DNA of 64,000 nt from Agroathelia rolfsii. Lineage: Eukaryota; Basidiomycota; Agaricomycetes; Amylocorticiales; Amylocorticiaceae. The notes below the pieces were generated by a model. The model was given only the letters and a program-made list of their open reading frames with translations. It ran no database searches and was not told the origin of the DNA. Position numbers and translations under genes: made by a program. Where the stretch lies: positions 3,472,001 through 3,536,000 of the forward strand of contig JABRWF010000001.1 of assembly GCA_018343915.1 (NCBI GenBank). Direction: 5' to 3'. Each line of letters opens with the position of its first letter. Position 1 is the stretch's first letter. Shown one piece after another: positions 22,084 through 33,960 of the stretch.

Positions 22084-24592
22084 ATGCGCCAGCCAAGCAC
22101 CCGCTGTGCCATATCCCTCTCCCCGCATTGGTCGCCCTTCCCATCGTCATCGTCAGTATCGTCATCCAGCCTCGCCCTCTTGGCAGCAAACCTACTCTTC
22201 TTCGCTGTCTCCCCCGTCGACGCAAACCCGGCCGTCTGGCCATCATCCTCGACATCGTTCCATCCCGCGCCAAGCAATAGCCCCCACAAACGCACCTGCC
22301 TCGACGGTGATGATATCCTCAACGAGAATAGAATCAAGGCCTCTCTTACGGCATCGCCGATACCTTCTCCGTTGCCTACCCGTGTCGTCCACAGGCGCAA
22401 CACTGTTGTCGACAGATACTCGCAAGGCATCGACGGCAAATGGCGCATTCCCACCACATCAATCACACTCTATGGAAAGACGCTGTGTCCGGTAAGTTTC
22501 CCCCCCTTCTTCCCCTGGCATCTGCTTCCGAAGTTTCTGTAAGCACACGCTCACTCTCCGACCATCATCACCCTTTTACTACCTCCATTCAATATCATAT
22601 CATCGTTACCTGGACCGCTTCCCTCCCTCACACCCCCCCCCTTCCTTTCTCTCTCCCTCTCTTTCCCTCCCTCTCTCCTCCCTCCTCCTCTCTCCTCTGG
22701 CCATGTCCAACTTTTACATCCTCCAGTCATGTAACACAGAGGATGCCATGCCAACCACCACCAAGACGGCCACCTACTCTCTGAGCTCTGATATTCCATA
22801 TCCTTCAAACGGCACTCTCGATGAAAAGTACCAAGCCATCCGTGACAAGTTACCACCAGGATGGACAAAGTCACCCGCAAACACCACCTACGACCACTCG
22901 CCCACCGTGCTAGGGCTCTCCCTCGCTTGTGCGTTCATGATCATCTGTATCATCGCCTGTGCTGCCTACTGGCGCAAGCGCGACCGTGCCCAGAGCCGCG
23001 CAAAGAAGAACACTGATCCAGAGAAGACGTCTCACAAGCGTGGTGACAAGCGTGTTAGCAGTGACGCCTCTGTCGTGACCTATTCCTTGTCCTCCTCTGC
23101 CTCCATCATCTCTCATGCAGAGGTGAAGCAGAAAAAATGGGCGCGGGCCTTGGCCAAATGGAAATCCAAGGTCAAGGCCTCGGCAAAGACGAGGCGCGAG
23201 CGTCGTGCGTTTGCCAAATCTGGCGCTGCGATGCCCTCTCGTGGCCCAGGGTCCGACGTCGTTCGTGGGTCGGAGGACGACCTCGATGGGGATGGCTCTG
23301 ACGACGAGGGTCCGGAAGAGCCTATCGTGGCCTCGGCCTCGGCTGTGTCAAGTTCTCCACGGTCGTCCTTTGACTCGCAGCGCTCTCGTCGGTCCTCGTC
23401 GACAAGGAGATCGCGGTCACCGAGCGTCCTCACTGCAGCCCCCACCGCCTCCTTGCGTCCGTCTGTCTCCCGTACGGCCATAACCGCGGCCGCAGCAGCG
23501 ACCTCGGCGGTTGAGATCCATGCCGGCTCCTCATCTGCTCCTGTGTTCGAGGCCACGGCCTCACCGCCTGCTTATCCGCGTAGCCCCAGTCCCCTGGAGA
23601 AACAGCTTTCATATACTTACCCACGCTCCTCACAGGACGACGAAGGCAGCAACGGCACTAGCAATCACCACTTCCTCCAGCCTCCTCCCCCTCCAGCAAC
23701 ATCAAATTTCCCCTCATCATCATCATCATCATCATCATCCTTATCGCCCTCTCGCATTTCTCATCGATCATCATCTGTCCACTGCATCCTACCCCCACCC
23801 AGTCCTCCTCCCCCTTTGCCGTATCTGACCTACTCCGGTCATGTGGCTACGGACGACAAGCACGCGCTAGGGCGCATGGCCGAGTTCGCCAGTGCTCCTC
23901 CGGCCGAGGCCCCCATCTCAGGCACATCCACCGCACCGCTCTGGCTCAACGAAGAGGAGCAGTTGGCCGAGATCCGTCGGTTGGAAACGGAAGAAGAAGA
24001 AGAAGAAGAAGAAGCGGGCCGAAGAAGAAGCATCAACGGCAGGAGGGTGTCAATAGCCACCGCGGAGTTCTCCACAGCAGGGCCTTCCTCATCAGCACCC
24101 GCGAGCACGTCGTTATCAGCAGTAGCACCAATGGGCTCCTCGTTACCGCCTCCACCGCCAGCTAGCTCATCAAAGGGAAGGTCGTGGGCGTATGATTATG
24201 CGTTTGATTATGCAGAGGGTGATGTACCGGTGGAGGTACCCAGTGCACCGCCGTTTGCGAGCCATGACGATGTAGAGTGGGAACTGCATGCGAGCGCACC
24301 CCCCGCGCTAGATGGAATGGATGAGGGTGAAGAAGAGAGCCTGCGTGCCTTGGCGTCTGCACCGCCCTTGTTGGAAGACGATGAAGATGATGAAGAGTAT
24401 GCGAATGGGCTAGTGGGCGCGGGCGCCTCGTCCTCGTCTGATGACCACCACCAAGGTGCGAGCAGTACTGGCTCCGTCGACGGTCAAGACCATGATCGAC
24501 ATCATCGTCATTACCACAGACACCTGTCCTCTGCGTCGATGCATCCTGGGCAGCGGATGAGTCTGACACCGTTACCATTGTACCGACCTTGA
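22084..24592 (+). CDS. Single-pass membrane protein with PPxY, PSAP and SAPP-repeat cytoplasmic tail
   Basis: Family not recognised. Two exons, 22084-22491 and 22727-24592 (757 residues), joined LCP|SCNTED. The ATG at 22084 is the first in frame. A hydrophobic segment near residues 29-47 (SLALLAANLLFFAVSPVDA) resembles a signal peptide. The presumed lumenal or extracellular part carries NGT and NTT glycosylation sequons. A clear TM helix follows at about 196-218 (TVLGLSLACAFMIICIIACA), then a basic stop-transfer (RKRDRAQSRAKK). The cytoplasmic tail is long, Ser/Pro/acid-rich and contains PPAY (23564-23575), PSAP (24239-24250), four SAPP repeats (in FASAPPAE, VPSAPPFA, HASAPPAL and LASAPPLL), a nine-codon TCA serine run and a glutamate run. 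PPxY recruits Rsp5/Nedd4 WW domains and PSAP binds ESCRT-I, so a role as trafficking adaptor or regulated cargo is plausible; this is inference. Confidence 0.72.
23713..24014 (+). repeat. Coding trinucleotide repeats (poly-Ser and poly-Glu)
   Basis: A (CAT)9 tract at 23713-23739 is read as TCA serine codons, and a GAA tract at about 23990-24014 is read as glutamate. Both lie in the tail of the single-pass membrane protein and may vary in length. Confidence 0.8.
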
Positions 24593-27500
24593 TTTTTTTT
24601 TCCCTTTTTATCCTGTCTAATGCTCTTTGATTTCTCATCTTTTTCTTCTATCCCTCCACATACTCTCGCACCGTATACCTTTTTGCTCTCTTGGACCATC
24701 TGGGAACATCCACCACTACCATTTCGATAGCTTATATGCTTCCTCGCTCCTGTCCGCCCTGGTCATTTCATACTACTATCACCTTTCACTCCCACATTCC
24801 CGGATCCCTTACCCACATCCGCTTTTTTCAATTACAAGCAATCCATCATTTCCGATGCTCTTATCCCCCCACACACTCACCCCGTTGTTCTTTGACTATC
24901 ATGCATACAACTTTATAATCCCTTTTTTTTTTTTTTTTTTTTCTTTCAAGAATTGTACATTGGGGTGGAGAGGGGAAAGGGGAAGCAACATTTGTTCTTT
25001 CAAATGACCCCCTTTTTTTCTTCTTTCTTCGATCATATTTCTTCACATTATACTCTTTATTTGAACACTTTTTTGCATTTTCTGCTGTATCAAAAACCTT
25101 TTTTTTTATTATCCAAAAATCATAGGGGTTACTTTCTTTGTACTTTCATGATGACGATGTTTTTTTTTTTTTTGAAGGAAAATAAAACATACATTAATTC
25201 CTTGCACAGCTACGTGTATCCAGAGAGAGAGAGAGAATGAACGTATACATGTGACGTGCAATGTCCGTCGTAGAACACCCTATACTTACTACCTCACTAG
25301 CACCGCGGAGCCGATGTGTAATGTCGATGACAGCAACAGTAAAGACAGCGACGGGTGTAGTTTTATATGTAGTACCATATTAGTGTAACAATGGGTAATA
25401 ATAATATGGTAGTGGTATGATGATGCCAGCGAGTTGGGGAAGAAAAGGTTCCAAAAATCATCGCGATATACGCATTAACGATGTAGAACAAAACTATTTT
25501 GCTGCTGTGCGAAGATTTTTTTTAATTTTTTTCAATTTTTTTTTTTTTAGTACCGTCACAATCACTGATACATTGGAATTTTTGGATAGACTGCGGATTT
25601 TTGATGTTGATGATGATAAATTACACATGGCTAGCGCTCATGTATGAAGTACTAGGACTGATTAAAATTGATGGGCGCCCGGTAGGCAGGACAGAAGATT
25701 GATGGGAGGGGGTTTTTTTTTTTGGTTACATGTACTTGGTTGATGGTGTGATTGCTGAGAAGAAAACATGGCGGGTTAGCTATGAGCTTGAAGCCATTGG
25801 CTCGGAAATGCGCAAGCGAGAGGCGGAGGCCGAAGGTTTGCTCTGTTACACTTCTTCTAGCCTTTAGGGCTGTCACTTAGCGTGTGTATGTATCATCATC
25901 ATGGTACGGAAACACTTGTCTCACTAGTAAAAGTGTATTGTGAGCAAACTGAAATTGAAAATTGCGACCGATATCAATCGCCGAGTTTGTTTGGGGGAGG
26001 ATGGGTTTTTCTTTTCTCTCGTTTCAGACTCATGTTTCTCTCTCGCCACTGGCTCGGATAACGCTCCGAGCGAGCCCTCTTCATGTTGCAGACATTTGCG
26101 CCCCATTTACAAATCCCAAGTCACCCACCTATTTGAATTACCTCACTCGTTTGCTAAACTCTTACCGGTTCTTTACGGCTCGGACTCCATGGATTTTTTG
26201 AGCTTTGATGGTATAGTACACTTCATATTTTCATAATTACCACACGTCCGTTCAGACTGGTACTAGTCTCGTCATGAGTTGACCAACCGATGAACGGAGT
26301 GACAAGTCATGCCAATGGTGGGAGGCGGCAGTGTGGGGCAAATGACGAAAGAAAGAAAGAAAGAAAGATGCTTCCTGCTCCAAGTATGTGGTCATTTGAT
26401 CCGTTCATGAGATGGGGGTGGAATTGAGCGAAATTGAACGGGATTATCGTGATATATCGATGTCATGAACGGATAAGCCTGACTGGCTGGTTTTTTATCA
26501 TCTTTCAATGCTACTAAACCTAAAAAGAGTAACATTCCACTTTCCTCAAAGCTTTAGCTATGGTGTGCCGGCTTTAAGCACTGTTCTTGTTTAGCCCGTG
26601 TGCAATTTAAATATACCGAGTCAGCAACCAACGTCAAGGCCAATAATATCGCGACTCCAATTTTGAATATTACCCCACGCTGCTGCGACAACGGATGCGT
26701 GCTTCGCTCTGTCTAGCGTATTTACGCTTAGTTACGCTGCTAAATATGAAAGAGATTGAATAGCCTGAGTGAATGCTGATTATCCTTGTATTTGGGGTGC
26801 ATATATTCAGTGTATATATCACACACCACGATAAGGAGAAACCTGGACATTAAAATGATTGAAAATCGACGGATAAGAGATGAGAGCCTCGGTCAATGTG
26901 ACTTCATCTCCAGCATCGATCCGGATTGTTTGGTCGATCCCTGTCATTTTTCATTCACTGATGAGCTCAAGTCGAGTCGTCGACAATTCGAATCAAGAAG
27001 TTCATTGGAAATCAATGTTCCGTATACCGGCACATTCAGTCTTGACCGCATTAATATTCTCTGAGTATTTGTTTGAATGTATGGAGAATGAATGTGATGC
27101 AACTTGAAGCATCATGAGCCACTGTCAGCGGCAGGGTCGTTGGCGATGACACTCCTACTATAGTACACACCCGCAGAATTCCAAAGGCCGAAAACTAGAG
27201 CTCTGGATCGGCTATAGAGGCCCTTGCTTGCATACATGATTTCTGCAAAAGCGGGTCTATACGTAAAGTTGGTTAGTATTTCTCGAGTCTTTGCTGTCGG
27301 CAGCCTGAGCCATCCTGATATAGTCTATTCCGGCGGATACCCGCCTTCAAAGAATCGCCGTAATGGCCAGACTATTTGTCATGAGCCCGCATCAATCGTA
27401 ATCCTACAATCTGGCTCGGGGGTGGACAAGTATCACTAGAAGACCGGGCTGTGCTCTGAGAAGTGGGTGTTTTAGTAATGCTTACGTTGGCTTATCTGAT

Positions 27501-30500
27501 AGGTGAAGATAAAGAACTTTACGAAAGGGGTTTTTTGTGCATACGTTCATAACTGCGTACATGCTTGCTTGGACATTCAGGTAAATTGTTACATTGCCTA
27601 ACTACAATCATCGCCGCTTTAGTACCATATCGTGCTCGTGTGCAATGCCAGGCATGTGACTTGACCATCTCCAAATTTCTTGATTTATGCCTGGAGTACT
27701 ATTTTGCTTGGTATCTTGATATTCTGATAATCACGGCATTGTATCATACCGGCCACTCACGAGTCCACATTCCATTCCGTTTCCGGTTTGAGCGGGAAGG
27801 GAGCGTTTACTGCCGCCGCTCATCGGGCCGACTTTGAGATGACGCATCGATAATGTTTTGCGGTGGGATGTAGAATGGTCATCGTCCTTTATCAATACTT
27901 GAAGCTTGAAGTTCACGGGAAATAATTCTGTTTCTATAGCACTTATTTACTGTTAATGACAAGCCTCCGCCGTACGTCTTTTGGACATGATAATGTGTGG
28001 ATCGTTCTCGGGTCGGCATATCTTCATCAAGGCCGTTTTCAGAACGGTCACGGTGTTCAAACTACATATGCTTTTGTATGTGGCATTCGTGCCTTCCCGT
28101 CATGGCCCCGTCCGTGATTGGGGCTGCTTGTGCGTGTCAAATTGCGCACATATGTTGTGTATATGGTTTAGGCCGTGATAATAGGTCGGATAAGGGCGAT
28201 GACCGATGGACGCTGTGGTAGTATTCTATACCATACGACTCATGACCAATACCAATACTGGTCGGTGCTCACCTTTCAAATCATGCACATTGCGCTCCCT
28301 CAACCTATAGCCATCTATGGGCTCCAAGTAAGCGAACAAACCATCAAAATATGACCACAAACACAGATTCGATGATAGAATTCGGAATTTGGAATAGTGC
28401 ATCGGGCGTCGTCGGCACGGTATGTGAAAAACAAAATTTCTAGCTTTAACGTACAGGCTCAAGTATGTTGTCCATCATTTCCCAGGTTGCTATTGAGGAA
28501 CACCTGATGTGCATGTGAGTCGTGCCATTCTCAGCGAATAGCCCGGTTATCGAAGGTTAGTATAGTAATGTAGGTTTACCATATTTGCGTAGATCATAAC
28601 GCCGACAATAATGTTCAGCTGCAAAACGTTTTCCCACACGCAGACATGTTATCATTTTTATTCTGATAGCTCTTTTGAAGACAAAGGGCACCTAATTTGC
28701 TCATCGATCTAAGGAAAGAGGAGATGAATTCCAAGTGCGGCGATCGTCCTTAAATTACGGCCCAGCTATTCCTTCAGGACGAGCAACAGCTTACGATTGC
28801 AGCAGCAGTAACGTAGAATGTGTCTGCACCATGTGCATCTTGCATTCGTCACCTGACTTTATGTTGACAACAACGTGTCAAGGATGTGTTCATGGGGGAC
28901 CATTCCCCAATCATTTACGGATAACCTGTGCATTCATATGACAAGGAGGAGACCACCGGCACAATGATCTCAGGCAACGAATGTCCTATGATCCAGCCGC
29001 CATCAGTCAACGACCCCCCTGGGAATATAAAAGGCTGTGCAGCAAGAAACTATCTACAGCAAGAAGCGACCCGTATGGGTAGTAAGGATACCATCCTTAG
29101 AAGAATATGATCTGGACAAATCAGTTGGAAACACAAGACAATAATGAACTCGGATCTGGGTATAATAACTAATGCTTTCGTTCTGGGACAGTATATGCCC
29201 TTACAGAAGGTCCATAATTTAGCAGTCATATACGGAAACTGACTGTGACAGTGACCAGGAGGTCGGGCCGACTGCAGAAATAATATGAGATTTCCGGCGA
29301 GAAGAGCGGGCTCCGTTTGAAGTCATCTAGTTGGTCCAGCGGTAAGGACCAGCTATTTGAGAGTAAGAGAGCCCATTTCGACCAGAGTTTCTATCTAAAA
29401 AAAGGCTCAGCGTCCATTTTGAAGGCGCAAATGACTACAGTAATGGTCGGTGTTAATATGGTAGTAGTCTCAAAGTCAGATTACTTAGTCAAGCATAATG
29501 AAATGCATATTATACAGAGAGCAGATATTTCCTGTATATTAGGCCTAGTTCTATATTGCCGTTGTTGTCGCGACTACGGCCGAAAAAATAATATAAGAAT
29601 AAACTAGCGCAAGATATCATTCGAGCCGCTAAGAGTATCACTGGCACCTTGTAGATCATGTGTTTACTAGTAGGATTCATCGATGCATACGTTACTAGCT
29701 AGGGAATGGTGGTGTATTTCTTACCTTCCAGAAGAAGAAAACAAATAAATGTCACATGTCAGTTTGGGTTGAGGATCCCATTCACGAGATTTCGAGTTTT
29801 ATAATAACTGCCAGCGACCACGCCAGTCAGCAGTTGAGTCTCGGGGATCTATAGTACCATGTGCCAGTAATCGCGGGCCGGGTGGAATAGCTGAGCATCT
29901 TGCTGGGCAAATTCCATTGCGCCCATAGCAGCATGACACTCGTTCTGAATAGGTGATGCTGCTGGCGATCCGCAAAAGCTCCTGTAGAGTCTCCGAGGTT
30001 TGTGACGGCCGGAACCTCAACGGCCTCAACGGATGCCACCACCGCGCCGCCTTTCGGTTCAAAGCAACGTCAAAATTGACCCGGAAGCAAATGCTGCTCT
30101 ATCCCTGGCATCATGATGGTGACTGTTGTCGGTACTTGTGCCCTTAAAATTTGCTTGTGACACTGTTTAGAAATTAGTCACACCTGCCTTTAAAAAGCAG
30201 GCCGGATATGTACATCTAAAGCAATATACTGTGCACTAGTACTTCAAGTTCATCTCACCAAATTCAAAACTTGATTACCAGTTTACCACACTAGGTGGCT
30301 GCTGGTAGGGTCTAACGTAGCGCTGCTATTTCTAATTATACTTACATGCCCATCACGGTTACCCACTTCTGGCCCAAAACTTTTCGCACTCTCTGAATCG
30401 ATTTCATTCCATGCACTCGGCATGACCTCACTGAGATCCCTGAAATAGAATAGAGCACAGGATGGTTGTCATGGCTAATCCAGGATACATTAAACGACAG

Positions 30501-31569
30501 TCAGGTCACTGTGTGGCGAAATAGGCAAGAATACCGTAACAGGAATTTGGGCGGATCCGATCATGATGATGATCAGGGCTATGAAGTGGCCGCTACATCT
30601 GTAATTATTGCTGATAGGAGCTGGCCTGGACATGGGAATATACCCAGACATTTGCGTGACCATAGCATTGTGTTATGATGTTTTAGGGTGTGTGTCAAAT
30701 AACAAACTCCATTATATTAGTAGGCACTATGAGCATCCGATTAGTCATGCCTATAAATTTTGACTGCTCAGTATCTCGAACAAGGGTAATACACTAGACC
30801 ACGGGCTCGCAAACGGTAAATGAAGATAAAAAATGATAGAGGTGAAACCGCTCCACAACCAGCGATTCTCAAGGAACGAGAACCTTATGCCGCGTGTCGC
30901 CGCCGTGATGATAACCACGGGTGCCTTAGGCGGGGTCATAGGTTATGCAGTTGGCAAGGCACTTGGATGACACTATTGCATCCGATGTTTTTTGAAGCGT
31001 TCTACGGATAGTCGATACGTTGCATCGTGATTAGAAAATTCGCATTTTAGATGCATCGCAATCAGGAACACCTATCTATGTTATCGGTTGGTGCAGCCAC
31101 AAAAACACTTGGCACGTAAAGAACCGTTGTTGAAATGCCTATCTATTGTTTGCCTCAAATAGGGCCGAATCTTAACGGCGGTTTTGAACACGCAGTTGGC
31201 CAGCACCTCCCGTTTTTGTTTGTTTCTGCGATCGTTCCATTCTAGGCACAATTCATTCATCATTTGTGTCTAGCCAATCGGTTATCACGTTACCTTCCGT
31301 TTGTCACGGATGCCATTAGAGAGACAACGTACCACCCCTATTCCAATTTGTCTCTGCTGATGCACACAGGTTCCACGCAGTTGAGCTGTAACACGACTCG
31401 GTATAATGTGGATAAATACTCACGCCTCCTGAAAATAAGGTACCGTGTATCGTAGAATATCAGGTGAGCAGGTTCCAGACAAATTTTTCAGGAGGCCATG
31501 CAGATCCAGAGTTATGGGTATGAGTCAAATTTATATTTTACTGCATTCATATTTATCAAGAAAATTTTT
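24593..31569. other. Seven-kilobase gene-poor region
   Basis: I see no supportable gene. The first kilobase is T-rich with homopolymer runs (about 24921-24941, 25161-25172, 25540-25549), which fits 3' flanks. From about 25,650 the base composition is mixed, and all open frames are under 100 codons without recognisable similarity or consistent splicing. A (GAAA)n microsatellite lies at 26346-26368. A short hydrophobic reading (MPRVAAVMITTGALGGVIGY) starts at about 30,885. The stretch may be decayed transposon or gene sequence, but I found no terminal repeats or target duplications. Confidence 0.5.
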
Positions 31570-33960
31570 TTATTGTACATTTGATCGTTTCTTTGACCAT
31601 GCTTCTTCCGCTTTTTGTTCTCGCCATTCGCATCCATTCATATATTCACACGAACTGAAGATAAATTATTAGCCAATCAGAGTAACACTTTTCTTCTTTT
31701 TTTGGTCACGTACAAGCATCGATTAGTGTTTCTTATATCGACGCCTTGGGGAGGACGTCGACTATGCCAGAAATCAAGTACTCTGCCCAGATAATAATCC
31801 AACAGTTCATCGTCAGCCTCAAACACTTTTGTGCCAATGATGTTGTTATTTTCAGTGTCGGAGCTGACAGGACTCGTCGCGCGACTTGTTTCAGATGAAG
31901 AGGTACTCTGAGCGCCGATCTTTTGAGCGCTCTCTACTGGAAAAATAGCTTCATGAAATTCTCGGCGGACATTAGACTGCACAGTATCGCTTACTATTAT
32001 TTGATACTGACTCTAGAGACGTTTTCAAAGGTCTACCAGCTTCACTAGCAAGAGATGATTGAATTGCCTGTTCCAATTGCATCATGTTTAAGCTTTCTTC
32101 GGAATTGTTGGCGAATAGCACTTGAGAGGTAGCATTTCCATCCAAATTTGCATAAGCTTGCTCAATATCTCCGAAACCTTTTGTACGATAAAGATCTAGC
32201 AAGCTTGCTTGTATGGCAGCAGCCAAATCATCATCACCATCATCATCACCATCACGAGGAGCTTGCACCTCAGAATCTTTCTTGCTTTTGGCCTTCTTTT
32301 TCTTGCTCTTGAACCTCCTTGGCCGATAAACCAACGTCAGTTTTGGACTGACGCTCCCACTTCTTGCTGTTATTAGGCCAAGTTCACCCACTGACTTTTC
32401 CCAGTGTTGAACAAGGTGATCGAGGCAAAGGATCTTGTTGCCATCAGAATCAAGACCAGCTTCAGATATAAATTGTGAAGAAAAATGCTTGGTCGAGTCT
32501 AGGTCTTTTGCTTTCCATACTGAGGAGAAATCGAATGAAGTAGAGCGATCTAGGAGGGCGAGAAGGAGCCGGCGGTAGAGCATGAGTTGAAGTCGTGAGG
32601 GAAGTGTATCGTCGAAAGAAGGCAAAGAATTGGCACTGCGTGTCTTGGAATCAGAAAGAAAGAGTTGAATCTGATCTGGACGAGATGTATTCCTAGTATT
32701 ACTTTGTTGTGGAGATGAAGATATTGACTTTGAGGGGCTTGTGGTGATATAGTCGAGAATATTCATGGACCGCGGCGAATATCTATTGGCGTGCTCCTTG
32801 TTTACGCCCATATTTTGGCTACGACGACGCTTTGTCTCGGGGGTCAATAGTGCATTGGCTAGAGGCCTTTTGAGTGGCGCTCTTTCGTCTTCACTATTAT
32901 TTTTCACTGCTTTGCGGCAAATTTCGTCCTGTTAGAGAGAGAGACACTTCAATTTCCAAAATCTTGAACTTGACTGAGTTATATCATACTATGACGCCAT
33001 TCACGAAATAACCATCGACAAAACCGAAGATTGGCATTTCACGCTATAAGAAGATTTATTAGGGGGTTGAAGACAAGCAGAATTACTATCATACATACAG
33101 CACAAGCACCCTTGGACTTGAGATCTTCGAGACATGCAAGCATATCTAGCATCCTTCCCAGGAGTAATGGATATAAGATTATATGCATCATGGGAATTAA
33201 CAAAGGGAGCGCATACTTCAGGGCCCAATATTCCTCCCTTACAGAAACTTGAACAACAACAGGCTCTGGCCGTATCTCCCTTTCTAGCCTCGTATGGACG
33301 ATCTATGAGGGATAGCAATGTAGCAAACGGTCGTCTAATTTGATGTGTCGACATACCTTGCCCTTCTCAAGGCGCTTGTCATTACCTTTGGCAACAGTCT
33401 GGGATACAACAATTTCCTTTCCGGCACTGGAAACGAATGCTGCTGGTCGGTCGGCTAGCTTTTGTGACCTTCGCTGACGAAGGCCGTAATCATACTGAAC
33501 TTCACACCTAGATAGAAAGGATATATGAACACGAATGAAACTCAAGCATTAAAGTTGGAGGTGTGATATGTATATTATATTCGTACCAGACAGGGGCGAC
33601 AAGGTCGCTCACAGAGAAATCACGACGCCTAGAAGAACGATAGGTCTGGTATAGCGATTTATCTTCTGTAGATTTTGGCTTGTCATCCGAGTTTGAGTCA
33701 ATGCTAGGGGATTCATATTCGATAACGACAGATGGTCCACCAGGTGAGTCACTCTCCCTCGCAAGTTGGGTTTGGGAGCTTTGAGAGGCATTAATGGAGG
33801 ACGAATTCGATGTGTTTAGATGCCTCTGTAAATAACTGGTACTGGCACCACTGGCAGAAACAGCGGTGGTTGCGGCGTCCATGCTTGCAAAGTCTTGCTC
33901 TGTAAATTCAATCGAATCATAGTACTCGTCGGAATCGTTCTCGGTCTCTTTTTTGAGCAT
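31570..33960 (-). CDS. EXO5: Exonuclease V (EXO5/Dem1), Fe-S single-strand exonuclease, with UIM-like motifs
   Basis: PD-(D/E)XK-type single-strand DNA exonuclease with a [4Fe-4S] cluster; relatives act in mitochondrial DNA maintenance (yeast Dem1) or nuclear crosslink repair (human EXO5). Exons: 33960-33587, 33507-33357, 33302-33099, 33043-32990, 32928-31995, 31936-31714, 31654-31570 (674 residues). Signature segments in order: FSVSDLVAPVWCEVQYDYGL, KGKIVHTRLEREIRPEPV, MPIFGFVDGYFVNGVIDEI, LSDSKTRSANSLP, RLQLMLYRRLL, DYYLGRVLDFWHSRRPP. The predicted cluster ligands are C126 and the C-terminal C646, C649 and C655 (RCFSCEYMNGCEWRE), completed by the last exon. Long inserts separate the motifs; the one at about residues 480-560 holds DDDLAAAIQASLLD and QLEQAIQSSLASE, which fit ubiquitin-interacting motifs. 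Confidence 0.92.

Noticed and set aside
23205..23828. Overlapping frames of about 90-105 codons within the membrane-protein tail
   Set aside because: Low-complexity repeats (TCA, GAA) open all frames; the chosen frame is the only one with a TM helix and long continuity.
26346..26368. (GAAA)n run as a possible array or CRISPR-like repeat
   Set aside because: Simple tetranucleotide microsatellite with no spacers.
29318..29390. tRNA-like stretch (AGTTGGTCCAGCGGTAAGGA resembling an A box)
   Set aside because: No matching B box (GGTTCGAATCC) or cloverleaf pairing at the right spacing; too weak to call a tRNA or SINE.
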